DNA of 64,000 bases from Brachionus rotundiformis (Eukaryota > Rotifera > Eurotatoria > Ploima > Brachionidae): contig JAESIW010000207.1 in the NCBI GenBank assembly GCA_016802295.1, positions 2,136,005-2,200,004 of the forward strand, in the 5' to 3' direction. How positions within the stretch are numbered: the stretch's first letter is position 1; the number at the start of each line of letters is the position of its first letter. The translations under genes and the position numbers were made by a program. The notes under the pieces were generated by a model that searched no databases, was not told the DNA's origin, and saw nothing but the letters and a program-made list of their open reading frames with translations. Shown piece by piece: positions 23,055-33,552 of this stretch.

Positions 23055-24163
23055 CTCAATGGATCAAGAAGCCTTAAAGCATACTATCTATTAATATATA
23101 TGCAATTGTCAATCACATATCGAGTGATATCGAGTGCCGTTTTAAAGTCATTAAAGAATTGCTTTAGAATAGATTTGATTTTTTTATCTATCATTTAAAA
23201 AAGATTTTTTTTTTTAAATTAATTGTAAATAAATTTTCTTCTCTCATTAAAATACAAATATTTAATAAAATTCTATCATAAAACTAAATTTATAGATATT
23301 ATAACATATTTAAAGACACAATTCGCGAATTTATACATTTTATCGAATGTAAAAAATTTATCAAAAAATTCTAAAAATTTAAATTTTAAATAGAATTAAA
23401 AAAAAAAGTTTATTCTTCTAAAATATTTATCATTTGAAACAAAATATGATATTTATCTCTTGTAAGTTATCAAATTTGGTAAAACATTTATTGTGATGTA
23501 GTAGCTTTTCAGCTGCCAATCACAATGTTAAGTTGGAATGTTCTGTGCGAGCACTTCCAACTTATCACCGGACTAAACTTCCATGTCTAAAATCAAATTT
23601 TATAAACTTTTAAATTTTAACTTTTGTCTATTTTCTTTCTCTTATTAATTTAAGGCGTCTTTTCTTATACATTTTAGTTTTAGTCGTTTGGCTTAGCTCT
23701 ATTCTATTCTCTCTCTCTTCTAATACTTATTTTTGGCTCAGAGCCGTTTTGTAGCTAATAGACTCCAAACAAACCATTTTAACCATATAAATCTTTTATA
23801 TTTTGTACCAAATCGAAAACAGGATATTTATTCTACTGGTTAATGTCCATTTAAAAATATAATAATATAAATAGAAAAAAAGAATTAATATAAAAATTTT
23901 AATCAGATAAATTAATTAAGTTTTAACTTTAATAAAAAGTAAATTGAAGAGTTAAAATGGTCTATGAATAAAAAAATTATTGACAAAAGCGAAAAGTTAT
24001 TATAGTTTTATAATTATCCATGTGTCGTTTTTTCTGTTTTATTTAATTAAAACAAATGCACTGTTTTATTTATTTTATAATTAAATGTTTCTCAAAGTAT
24101 TTATAAAGGTAACTTAATTGTATTTAAAATAATATTCAAATTAATGTAACAAGATAAGTTTTT
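23055..24163. other. Region between innexin A and the HIG1 gene
   Basis: Probably the 3' UTRs of the two convergent genes. It contains the tandem hairpins listed at 23490-23563. The rest is AT-rich with no recognised gene. Confidence 0.5.
23490..23563. ncRNA. Two adjacent stem-loops of unknown nature
   Basis: Hairpin 1 (23490-23526): ATTGTGAT pairs with ATCACAAT, and inside it GTAGCT pairs with AGCTGC (one G-U) around a TTTC loop. Hairpin 2 (23530-23563): AAGTTGGAA pairs with TTCCAACTT, continuing as TGTTC with GAGCA (one G-U) after a single bulged C, around a TGTGC loop. Only three bases separate them. They lie about 440 bp past the innexin A stop codon and could be a 3'-UTR structure or a separate small RNA. 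No known RNA family was recognised. Confidence 0.45.
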
Positions 24164-24538
24164 TTATTCATTTTTAGTTCTAACAATATCCTTAGGTTCA
24201 ATAATAGCCACAGTAGGCGGAAGTTGTGGAATAATTTTTGGTTCCTTGTAGGTTTGGTACATGTGATAGAGGAGACTTAGAGTTAGGGCACCCACAACCA
24301 TTCCTTGAGCAAACACTCTTGTTTGTATCCTTAAAAAAGCTTTTAACTTATCAAATATAAATTCATATTCTTACACATAAACACTCGGTTTGATATCTTT
24401 ATCTCTTTTTCTAAAATGAATAAGAGAGTATCCAACTACTCCAACAAGGCCGGCTAAACCGATTATTGGCGTTGGCTCTTTTTTTATCTTATCCCACAAA
24501 CGATTTCGAGGTTTATTTTCTTCAAACAAGTCTGACAT
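24164..24538 (-). CDS. HIG1 domain protein (respiratory supercomplex factor family)
   Basis: Two exons on the minus strand, 24538-24375 and 24329-24164, with a 45-nt intron, giving 109 aa. The domain has two membrane helices: IIGLAGLVGVVGYSLIHF and GMVVGALTLSLLYHMY, joined by a short basic loop with the conserved RVFAQG (family: RVxAQG). Preceding it is the KEPTPIIGL stretch typical of HIGD1 proteins. HIG1 proteins sit in the inner mitochondrial membrane and assist cytochrome c oxidase and supercomplex assembly. The C-terminal tail is Pro/Lys-rich. The gene is head-to-head with the LGR receptor, 216 bp between start codons. Confidence 0.88.
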
Positions 24539-24754
24539 TTTAATTTTATTTTTTTCAAATAATTAAAACAATAGAAAGCTAAAAATCTGAATATTTATTT
24601 GGAGAATTTTTCTAATTTTAGAAAGCAATTTATATTTATTTTTGTTTTAGAATATTTGGCTTGTTTATGTTGTTAGTTTTGTATCTTTAAATAAAAATAA
24701 AAAAGTTACTTAATTAACTAATTGTTTTTAAAATTTAAATTCTTAAATTTAGAA

Positions 24755-26857
24755 ATGAATAAAATAATCATCTTTTTGTTTATCATATCAAATTTTTATT
24801 TAAAATTTGCCAAAAATGAGACTCTATTGAATTTAATTTCAAATCATGGTGAAACTTATGTGAAAGATTACCAAACAAATGAGGAAAATATATGTGAAAT
24901 TTGTGAATGTGAATTTTTCTTTGCCATAAAGTGTTTCAAGTATCCAGAAAGAAAAGAATTGGTCGAACGGTGGCGAAATGTTACCTTAAAGCGGTCACAC
25001 TTTTTAAAATTTAATAAATTTATCAAAATTATTGTTATCAGCTCATACAATATTGAGCTTAGAGTTAAATACGACACGTTTGATTCAATGGAACAATTGA
25101 CTTATTTAACATTAGATAGAATACCAGAGCTGACAATTTTGCCAAATCTCTATTCATCTAACAACATTAAAGAAATCACTGTACACAACAGTAATTTGAG
25201 GTTCATAAGTCCTGAGTTTTGTAAGTCTAAGATTTTCTTGGAAAAAATTGACTTTTCCTACAATGATCTGGATGACCTGAAATATGTGTTTGATCATTGT
25301 TTGAGTATAACACTTCTGGACTTGTCCTATAACAGGATCAAAAGTTTGGTCGAAGTTTTTAATTATGAGTTTCAGATAATTGACTTGAATCTAAGTGGTA
25401 ATTTGCTGACATCCATTGGAAAAGATGATTTTTGCTTATTGAAAAAACTAATAGAGCTAAATTTGTCAAGAAATCGGTTGACGTACATTGACGAAAACGC
25501 ATTTGATTCAATAGAGAATCTACAAAAGATAGACTTGAGCAAAAATGACCTATTCAGCATTCCTATTCACAGCAAAGTTTACAACAGTATAAAAATATTC
25601 TTGGTAAATGATAACCCAAATCTTTACTATTTGCCAAAATCACAATTATTCTCAAGCATTCAGCAACTTCAATTGCACTATTCGTACCATTGTTGTCCAT
25701 TTCTTAAAAAAACTCCTCATTTGGCAACCAATTATTTTGATCTGGAAACAAATGATAATCTTGATCAACCTACAGATGATTTATTAAAACTATTAAATAA
25801 CAATTTGACAATACATGCTGTACAACCAACTGTGGATGTGGAAGAGTACAATATTTTGGATACTGATAGAAAAATAACATGTTTTCCATTGCCTGATTCA
25901 TTAACTCCATGTGAAAATTTACTTGAAGACCTATGGCTGAGAATGGGAGTTTGGTTGGTGTCAACTCTTGGGATTTTGAGCAATTTTAGCGTAATTGTAT
26001 ACAACACTATTTCTTGCTATCAGTATTACAGATGTCACAGCAATCAGTTCATTCCAACATTTTTATTATCTAATTTAGCTATGGCAGACTCTTTAATGTC
26101 TTGGTATCTATTTCTATTGGCTCTGAAAGATGCAACTTCACGTCACAACTTTGGTCAATCTGCACTTGAATGGCAGGCTTCATTTACATGCAATTTTGCT
26201 GGCTTTCTAAGCATTGTTTCTTCCATAGCCTCGGCATTTTGTCTGTCATTTATCACATTTGACAGGTATTACGCAATTCGAAATTCATTTGATTCCAAGA
26301 GAATTGGTTTGAGAACGGCAGCATTTTGGCTTGCCATTATTTGGATAATTTCGATTTTTATTGCCTTATTGCCTCTGTTCCAAATAAACAGCTATTCAGC
26401 ATATGCTATTTGTCTCCCGCTACAAACCAAAAACACTACTCACGTCTTCTACATTATCTTTTTGAATACTCTTTTGATTTTTTGTCTATTGCTGATTTCT
26501 TTTCTTTATGCCTCTATATTTTTTGATACATTGAATATAGAGAGGAGGTCGTCGTTCAGCTCGTGTAGTAGTGAGCTACAACTCAAATTAAAATTTTTAC
26601 AAGAAAAAAAGCTAGCAAGAAATATTCTGTTATTGGTAGTTGTGAACTTTTTTTGCTGGGGACCATTGGTAATGCTATCTTCTTATTCCCTTTTAACCAA
26701 ACAGCCGATTAATAGAGACTACTTTAAAATACTTGCTGTTTTTATTATTCCATTTAATAGCCTTTTGAATCCTTATCTCTATTGCTTTAGTCGGCGTCAT
26801 TTTAGAATTTTTATTAGAAATGAAATTCTGAAAAACAAATTATTAAGCTTTTATTAA
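24755..26857 (+). CDS. Leucine-rich-repeat glycoprotein-hormone-receptor-like GPCR (LGR)
   Basis: Single exon, 700 aa, starting at the ATG that opens a clear signal peptide (MNKIIIFLFIISNFYL). A Cys cluster (C-x2-C-x-C-x8-C) forms the N-terminal cap, followed by about nine LRRs (residues about 90-310). The hinge has HYSYHCCPF, the counterpart of the YPSHCCAF motif of FSH/TSH receptors, and CFPLPDSLTPCEN before TM1 (family: C.P.PDAFNPCED). Seven membrane helices occupy residues about 390-690, with ALEWQ in loop 1, ICLPL in loop 2 and NPYLYCF in TM7. The short ectodomain suits type A LGRs, the group of vertebrate gonadotropin and TSH receptors. TM3 ends in DRY instead of the ERW usual in LGRs. 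Expected location: plasma membrane, coupling to G proteins. Confidence 0.92.
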   Translation: MNKIIIFLFIISNFYLKFAKNETLLNLISNHGETYVKDYQTNEENICEICECEFFFAIKCFKYPERKELVERWRNVTLKRSHFLKFNKFIKIIVISSYNIELRVKYDTFDSMEQLTYLTLDRIPELTILPNLYSSNNIKEITVHNSNLRFISPEFCKSKIFLEKIDFSYNDLDDLKYVFDHCLSITLLDLSYNRIKSLVEVFNYEFQIIDLNLSGNLLTSIGKDDFCLLKKLIELNLSRNRLTYIDENAFDSIENLQKIDLSKNDLFSIPIHSKVYNSIKIFLVNDNPNLYYLPKSQLFSSIQQLQLHYSYHCCPFLKKTPHLATNYFDLETNDNLDQPTDDLLKLLNNNLTIHAVQPTVDVEEYNILDTDRKITCFPLPDSLTPCENLLEDLWLRMGVWLVSTLGILSNFSVIVYNTISCYQYYRCHSNQFIPTFLLSNLAMADSLMSWYLFLLALKDATSRHNFGQSALEWQASFTCNFAGFLSIVSSIASAFCLSFITFDRYYAIRNSFDSKRIGLRTAAFWLAIIWIISIFIALLPLFQINSYSAYAICLPLQTKNTTHVFYIIFLNTLLIFCLLLISFLYASIFFDTLNIERRSSFSSCSSELQLKLKFLQEKKLARNILLLVVVNFFCWGPLVMLSSYSLLTKQPINRDYFKILAVFIIPFNSLLNPYLYCFSRRHFRIFIRNEILKNKLLSFY

Positions 26858-27540
26858 TAGAAGATGATAGTAATTTTTTTAATTGTAATATGTAATTTAA
26901 ATGTTGTGTTATCTAGCTTTAATTTAAATGATTAAAATAATAGACAGTCTTGTTAATTTATTAATTTATTTAAGTAAAAAAAAATATGCTAAACATTTTT
27001 CAATATCTTTATATTTATTTTATGTTTTGTAACTCGTTTTAGCTACTATAAAGATTGGTCTACTTTGAACTTGTTCTTAGTGGTACTACTTTAAATTCAA
27101 AGCTGTATTATGAACCATCAGAACGAATTCAAGTTTCACTTTAAAATAATATTTACTTCACTTCAAGATGTAAAGACTATGGTGGTTATGGTAAAACTTA
27201 GCTTACATTTGGCAAGTTAGACCATTCTATTTGTGACTTATTCTGTTTCATGTAATGCGTTTTACTTGCCAAAACCATTTTGTACCATTAAAAGCCAATA
27301 TCTCTTTTTTTTATTAGTTAAATAAAAAATTTTTAAAATTGAAAATTTTTGACTATAATATTAATAAACTAAATAAAAAAGTTGTCAAAAATAGCCAAAA
27401 TATTCAAAATTGTTAAAGATAATTTGTCAATTATTATTTTAATTTTTTGTTTAATTAAAGGATTTGAATATTTATAAAGTAGATTAATTCAAAATTAGCC
27501 TCATAAATTTCTATTTACAAACAAAAAAAATATAAATTAA
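26858..27540. other. Intergenic region between convergent LGR and TAF6L genes
   Basis: AT-rich with a somewhat less AT-rich part at about 27030-27290. Probably the two 3' UTRs; no coding exon or RNA gene recognised. Confidence 0.5.
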
Positions 27541-29745
27541 TTAAATAAAAGCGTCTCTGTAGAAAAAATTCAAATTAAGATCGAATTCTGCTTTAACTTT
27601 TTTACTAATTTGATAATATTTAATTGAAATAAGTTTTTTATCTGTTGATATTAGACATTGATGTTTGATCGAAACATTTGTTTGTCTTTTTCTAATCACT
27701 TTGCCAAATTTGAAGTCAATGTCTTTATTTTTTACCATTGAGTAATTTTCAAAAATTTCTTCCATATTTTGCTCAAACACTTGACCACTGTTCATCACAT
27801 GATTTCGTAATTTAATTTTAAATGCTTCACATTCACTTTCTACACTTTTTATTTTCATATCAAAAATATTCTTGTAAAGATATGAGTCATGTAAATTTAA
27901 TATTTGATTTACAAAACTGTCACCATACAAATCAACCATTTTCTTATAAGAATCTAAAATTTTGGGCAAATATTGGCCAGCATTTGGGTTTTTACTAAGA
28001 TTTTTTCTAAGCATCCATTTGAAATGTCTTGTCAAACATTCCTAAAAAAGATTTTCAGAAAAATTTAAATAATTAAATTACTGTTATTTATTTACTAATA
28101 AAAACTGCTTTAAGATAAGCGACATTGACTTGGATTTACCACAAACCAAATCTAGCTCACTAGCCAATTTACAAATTTCTTCATAGTAGTCATCTATAAT
28201 CTTTATGAATTATTATTTTATGATTAATTTTCAAAAAGACAGTTCAGACTTGTCCACCAAAATTGTGTAGTAGTGAGGCAACGCCTATCAAGCAGCTGAT
28301 TTGTTTTGTATCACTGATAGTTTCATTAAGTGTAGGTTTGATAAAATTGTTAAGAACATATTTAATTGTTTCAGAAGAAAATCGTTCATAGAGTCTAATT
28401 AAGCGACAGCAAAATTATCTATTTTTAAGATTGAAAATAATTGATTTACTTTAAAAACATGACCAAAATAAATGCAGATTTTTGTCTTATTTGGATACTT
28501 AAATTGAAGCCTAGATGAGAATTTTGGAGACAACTATATAATAAAGTAGACAATATTTTTGTAAACTTAATAAATAAAAATTATTAAATAAAACTAAATA
28601 TCTTTTTTTTTTTAATTTACAAAGCCTTTTGGTGCCAAAAAAACATTTTTATTGAGTATCAAACTTTTGACCGAGCACAGAACCCGGTCCAAATAGTCCA
28701 GCATTAAAATTTCCTTTTTTGTATCTGAAATATTTACTGTTAAAACCTGAACCTTTTAATTAATTGATAATTTAATAATTTTTAAAAATAAAATCTAACT
28801 GTTTGATGAAAAAAATGAATCAAATAGGCAACAACTGGTTGAAGTTTGGGATTAGTTCTAAAATCATTCATTACCATCTTTAATAAAATCAATTAATTAT
28901 ATGAAGTGAAAAGATTTTTATACATTTAGCAGTTCTTGGTCATCGTTTGGACATTCATGTTCACCCAATATAACATTAGTTACTTTTTCAAAGTATTCTT
29001 TATAATCATGATTTATTTGTGGATAAAAAAAATTGCTCTCAATATCATCATTATCAGATCCATCGAATTCAATACTCACTTAAGTAGCAAGAAAAAGATA
29101 AAACTCTTTTTTTGATATGATAATTTCATTACCATTGGAATCATTGATGCCGTTTCGGTAATCAACCGAGCACCCGTTTACCACAAACCAGTTACCATGC
29201 AAATTATTGTCTACTTTTGCATTCAGATTGTCTTCTAATAGCCTCAGCTCAACAACAGGGTCCTCTAATTCAAAAAACGCTGATTTACACTGATTCAAAA
29301 CTTTATCTTTTATATCTTCAGTTTTGATAATTTGATACTGCAATGGTTCTTTTGCACCATAGCCAAAAGTTTTCTTTAAAATAATAAAATAAACTAGTTT
29401 TAACAAATGATATTAGGTCTACTTCAATGTTTAATAGCTTAAATGCTTGGTTTACATCACTGGTTTTGAGCTCGGACCTTTTGCATTGATGCATAAGACT
29501 TGCTGCATTCTGTCAATAATTATTTTTGAAAATTTTTAATTCTAAAAGATAAATTTTACATCCAAAGACTCGCGGATGCGGTAAGAAATGTCCTCTGAAA
29601 GACTTTTAAGCGATTGGTCATCAAGCTGTTGATTGCCTTCGAGCCAAGACCATAGCTGTATAGTGTCCGAACGGAATAGAACAAAGCCTTGGTCAGACTC
29701 AGTCCTAGTCACTTGGCAAATTGATTTGGAATTTTTGTCTTGCAT
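27541..29745 (-). CDS. TAF6-like (TAF6L) histone-fold protein; two exons carry 1-nt frame breaks
   Basis: Nine exons proposed on the minus strand: 29745-29560, 29509-29423, 29373-29133, 29078-28924, 28876-28800, 28752-28621, 28533-28250, 28200-28096 and 28041-27541, about 589 aa. The histone fold spans LKSLSEDISYRIRESLD-NAASLMHQCKR and LKTSDVNQAFKLLNIE, followed by GYGAKEPLQY, closer to TAF6L (GYGSQEALPL) than to TAF6. The C-terminal part is the TAF6-type HEAT repeat region. The 54-nt third intron is a multiple of three and hides an in-frame stop. Exons 5 (77 nt) and 7 (284 nt) are each one base short of phase. Similarity places each missing base in a T run. Either the assembly lost two bases or the gene is decaying. 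TAF6L acts in the SAGA coactivator complex in the nucleus. Confidence 0.75.
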
Positions 29746-29900
29746 TATTTTTAAATTTTGAATTAAAAATTAAAATTTTTGGCCAGATTTTATTGCTAAT
29801 TTTATTTTATTTAGAACAAATTAAGACATAAAAAATAATTACGATGTTTCTAAAAAAAAAATTTTATTAACTATTTAAAGAGGTTTCATAGTGCCTCGAA

Positions 29901-30053
29901 ATGACAAAGATGAGTCGATATTTAATAAAATTTATTGTTTTAATGATATTATTTTTTGGTTATGCATTAGGATTTTATCAACCTTTGTACACGAGGCCAG
30001 CTAAACGTTTTGCCGCCACTCAACCCAAATTGTACACAAAGCCCACTTATTGA
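29901..30053 (+). CDS. Small secreted peptide precursor (candidate neuropeptide)
   Basis: A 50-aa ORF with a good start context. Residues about 7-24 form a hydrophobic signal peptide (YLIKFIVLMILFFGYALG). The rest would be released as FYQPLYTRPA, then the dibasic site KR, then FAATQPKLYTKPTY. The two halves are related: QPLYTRP and QPKLYTKP, the layout of a prohormone with two similar peptides. The region after the signal is less AT-rich than its flanks, as expected for coding DNA. It does not match a peptide family I recognise. Its start codon is 155 bp from the divergent TAF6L start; its stop codon directly abuts the TTC8 stop codon. An antimicrobial peptide or chance ORF are alternatives. 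Confidence 0.5.
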   Translation: MTKMSRYLIKFIVLMILFFGYALGFYQPLYTRPAKRFAATQPKLYTKPTY

Positions 30054-32167
30054 TTAAAGTACAGAAAATTTTTGATCCAATTCTTTTAACAATTCTCTAG
30101 TGCTGGCATGATTTGGAAATATTTCGATTGCCTTTTTCAAACATTGGTAGCATGTTTGAAGATCACCTGTCTTAAAACATGATATTTTTATTATTTTGTT
30201 CAGAGTTTAAATATTAATTAAATTTTTTATATTAAATTGAAATTAAAATCAAACTTGACTTTTTAAATAGATTTAAATTCTTTTAATTAAAAAAGTCCAA
30301 TTTTTAATTTTAAAAAATGATTAATAATGAATAATTTCTAATATTTTTACGTATGACGGTACTAATAAAAATTATTAAAATTAAAAATAGAGTTCAAAGA
30401 ACTAAAAAGCTTTTTTTGGGTTCAAATTAATATTTGATACTTTGATATGATAAAATCATGGTATATTACTTTTTTTTTAGTTGAAAAAATTAATTTTTTA
30501 AAATAAAAACTAGTTTTGTGGCCCGTACAAGCGGACTTATTATTAAGATGATGTTTGAATTAAGAAAATTAACTAACTTTTAACTATTTATAACAATGAT
30601 CCATACAAACTAACCAGCATCAAATTTTAAAAAATATTCTAATTAGATAATAATTCATTTTTTAAAATTAAATAAATAATGCAAAAAACTAAAAAATTTT
30701 TATCTAAAATAAATATTCTATTCTTACCGTATAAGCTAAATAAGCATTGTTAAAATTTGGCTCAAATACATTTGATCCAAGACTTTGGGCTGCCTGGAAA
30801 AATGACTTGGCTAGTTCATTTCGTCCATGTGCCATTTCAAGTACTCCCAAATTATTGTAAGCTTCAATGCTATCATTATTGTATATCAAGCACAGCCTGA
30901 AGCATTGATAAGCCAAGCTGCTATCTCCTACGCCAAGAGCCACATGGCCTAAATTGTACCAGATATCTGCTATTTGCATGTCATTTGTAGCCAAGATCAG
31001 TGCCCGCTCAAAACATGATAATATCAAGTCATATTGCTGGGCATAAAAACAGCATAGGCCAATGTTGTTAAATATCTCGCTGTTGTAAACTCCCATTTGG
31101 AGCAGGCGCCGATAGAACTTGAGCGCCACTTCGGGCTGATCACTGTAAAAGTAATTATTGGCAATACAGGCAATAGCTTCCACATTCGTGCTATCTGTTT
31201 GCAGAACTTCTCTATAATACTTCATACATTCATTTAAATCGCCAATTGCTTCGTACACCCTGGCCATGCCTTGCAGAATGCTCACTTCGAATGGAAACTT
31301 CTGATTAGCCTCTTTTAATCGATTAATTGAATTCAAAGGCTGGTCAAGCTTTACATAAATTTTGGACAAATATAGAAATGCATCGACTGTTGGATTTTGT
31401 TTTAACGCTGAGATAAATTGTTTTTCTGCTTCGCGGAAAAGACCCAAGCGATAGTAGCACTTGCCAAGTTGAATTTTCCACCACCAGTCATTAAATTGGC
31501 AAGCTTCGGTGGCCAGAGCAGCCATTTGAAGCGCATTTCTGATATCATTCTCATGATAGAAGATGTACTCGAACAAAGGCTTAGCTAGAGATGGTATTTC
31601 GGCATATTTGGTAAAGTTAAGCCTGGATAAATTTATAAATTGATCCTGAGATGAAAGCATTGATGCTGTGCCAAGGCGAACAAATCTAGCTGATGAGCTT
31701 GTCAATGGCCGTGCAGTATAAGCTGATCGAGGTGTTCTAATCGCTTGTTCCATGGTACCAGGCCGGTTTGATTGTGTGCCTGGCCTCACTGCACCACTCA
31801 ATGGTCTTCCACTCTGACTAACTGGCCTCATTGCCATGCTTAATGAGTTTTGGGATGTACCAGGCGCTTTTAAACTCGTACCTGGTCGACTAATTTGCGC
31901 CACCGCGTTTTCGTCAAGCATCTCAGCTATTCCATCTTCATCTATCTCTACCTCATCAATGTACACTTGTTCTGACAAAGCTCGCATTTTAAGCACCCAT
32001 GCTGACTTAATTAATTAATATATATAAATTTTTATATAATTTTCTTAATTTAAAATACTATATACCTGATCGTATGGGTTTTTTTCCAAGATTTGAGAAC
32101 ATATTTTTGTGCATTCGTCGAACTTTCGTCGACGGAATAAGCTACAAGCCATGAACAAAGGATCCAT
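30054..32167 (-). CDS. TTC8: Bardet-Biedl syndrome 8 protein (TPR protein of the BBSome)
   Basis: Three exons on the minus strand: 32167-32066, 32005-30728 and 30170-30054, giving 498 aa (human about 505-540). The central exon is followed by a 557-nt intron before the last exon, which joins FEPNFNNAYLAYT to TGDLQTCYQCLKKAIEIFPNH as in vertebrate BBS8. The N-terminal third has the characteristic repeats RPGTSLKAPGT, RPVSQSGRPLSG and RPGTMEQAIRTPRSAYTARP. At least eight TPR motifs fill residues about 170-480. BBS8 is a core subunit of the BBSome that carries membrane proteins into and out of cilia. A perfect X-box lies 83 bp upstream of the start codon and is shared with the divergent gene at 32343. 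Confidence 0.95.
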
Positions 32168-32249
32168 TATTTTTATTAAGAGTTAATTTTTATTTTTTAA
32201 ATTAATAATAAAGAATAAAATTTATCCTTGACAGTAGAATTATGATACG

Positions 32250-32263
32250 GTTACCATGGCAAC
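32250..32263. promoter_or_regulatory. RFX X-box in a bidirectional ciliary promoter
   Basis: The sequence GTTACCATGGCAAC matches RYYNYYATRRNRAC at all positions and is close to a perfect palindrome. The 175-bp interval between the divergent start codons of TTC8 (32167) and the gene at 32343 has it almost exactly in the middle, 82 bp and 79 bp from each ATG. In nematodes and vertebrates BBS genes are classic X-box/RFX targets. Confidence 0.85.
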
Positions 32264-32342
32264 CGAGTTAAAAATTACTCTTGACAAATTTAAAAGCCCA
32301 ATATTATTTTTAGCTAAATTTTACGACAGTGATTGTTTTATT

Positions 32343-32827
32343 ATGGCAGATAAGTCGTTTGGAAGTTTTGGCGCTTTTAAGTTAACTTATCTTGAGTAGG
32401 TTAATTTAAAAAAAAAGATCATTTATTATTTTTTTCTTAAAGAGATTTAAAAAAAAAAGATCCAAATTCACCAATTGATATAACAAATGTGTCGCATACA
32501 GTTTTAAAAAGTATCGACTATTTTCAGAAAAATTTGACCATGGTTGGTTCAAAGCAAATTGTGAATTATACATGGGAGAAGCCAAGTGACCAATCACCAA
32601 GTATATTTGGCTCCAATAGGCAAGAAAATCCCAAAAGCAGGCACACTTTGGAGATAATGTCGGCATATCATGGTCATCCTCATGTGATCAAGCAGTCTAG
32701 ATGGGAAACTGATCCAAATGGACCTCCTGAGCTACATCCTCATCCTCAAAAGAGGCGCACTGCTGTCCTAAGTACAATGACACAATATGTCGAGGAAATG
32801 AACAAAACTTTCCCAGGAGGACAATAA
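32343..32827 (+). CDS. Uncharacterised protein, probably ciliary
   Basis: Two exons, 32343-32395 and 32443-32827, with a 47-nt intron, giving 145 aa. The protein is hydrophilic with no signal peptide or membrane helix. It starts MADKSFGSFGAFKLTYLEDL; the middle has YTWEKPSDQSP and a His/Pro-rich part (AYHGHPHVIKQSRWETD then GPPELHPHPQKRR). No domain was recognised. Small soluble proteins of this kind, rich in Pro, Trp and Tyr, include microtubule inner proteins of axonemes, but that is only a resemblance in style. Its promoter is shared with TTC8 and holds a perfect X-box, so a role in cilia is the best working hypothesis. Confidence 0.8.
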
Positions 32828-33030
32828 TTTATAAAATATTCAATATAATAAAATTTATTTGTAAATTAATTTAATAAAATTAAAAACAATTTTTTTTTCT
32901 TGAAAAATAATTTCGAGATTTCCAAGACATAATCGAGCCGAATGACTCTCTTATTAGTACAATTATGTGTTTATAAAATATAATATTAGTCTTTCCATTT
33001 TAAAAAAAAAATTTATTTTTTTTTTGTTTG

Positions 33031-33552
33031 ATTGTTATTTGTTTTTGGAACTACTGGATCCGTCGAGTTGTTGTTGTCACCACAAAAAAATCTTAAATTA
33101 TTTAAAAAACACTTTAAAATTTAAATATTTATGATATTTCCTTTTTAATTTTTAATTTTAAAAAGGCTTTTAAGTAAATTCATCTAAAAATTTTATTCTA
33201 AATATGAAAGCTTGGAAAAATTAGGTCCAGGTTCAATAAATAGTCATCAGAACCATCATCAGATTTATCTTGAAAGTTTATTCATGAAATTAAACAAAAA
33301 GTTTTTAAAATATTGATGAAATGTTTTTAACTTATCCCAAATGATCCAATAAGTGGTAAATTTAAGCATAAGCTTTGATAAATACTTGTCTAAAATCATT
33401 TACTGGCTTGGGACTAAAGACAAATAGAAATGTTAAAGAGCTTACTTTCCACAAAGGCAATTCCATAAAAAACACAAGATTACCATGAGACCAATAAATG
33501 TTCCAAATCCAACACCTAAACCAATGTACATATTTCTATTATTTTCATCCAT
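33031..33552 (-). CDS. Small single-pass membrane protein, exon structure incomplete
   Basis: The first exon (33552-33446, minus strand) is clear: ATG, a short polar N terminus, then a membrane helix (IGLGVGFGTFIGLMVILCFLW) and a Cys-rich juxtamembrane NCLCG, ending at a GTAAG donor. Later coding-looking pieces on the same strand are NPKPVNDFRQ (near 33400), an acidic piece with SDDGSDDYLLNLDL (about 33200-33270) and a Lys-rich end (CGDNNNSTDPVVPKTNNNQ, about 33031-33090). I could not join all pieces in one frame, so the internal exons are uncertain. Not recognised; it could be a type III membrane adaptor with a polar tail. Confidence 0.4.
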
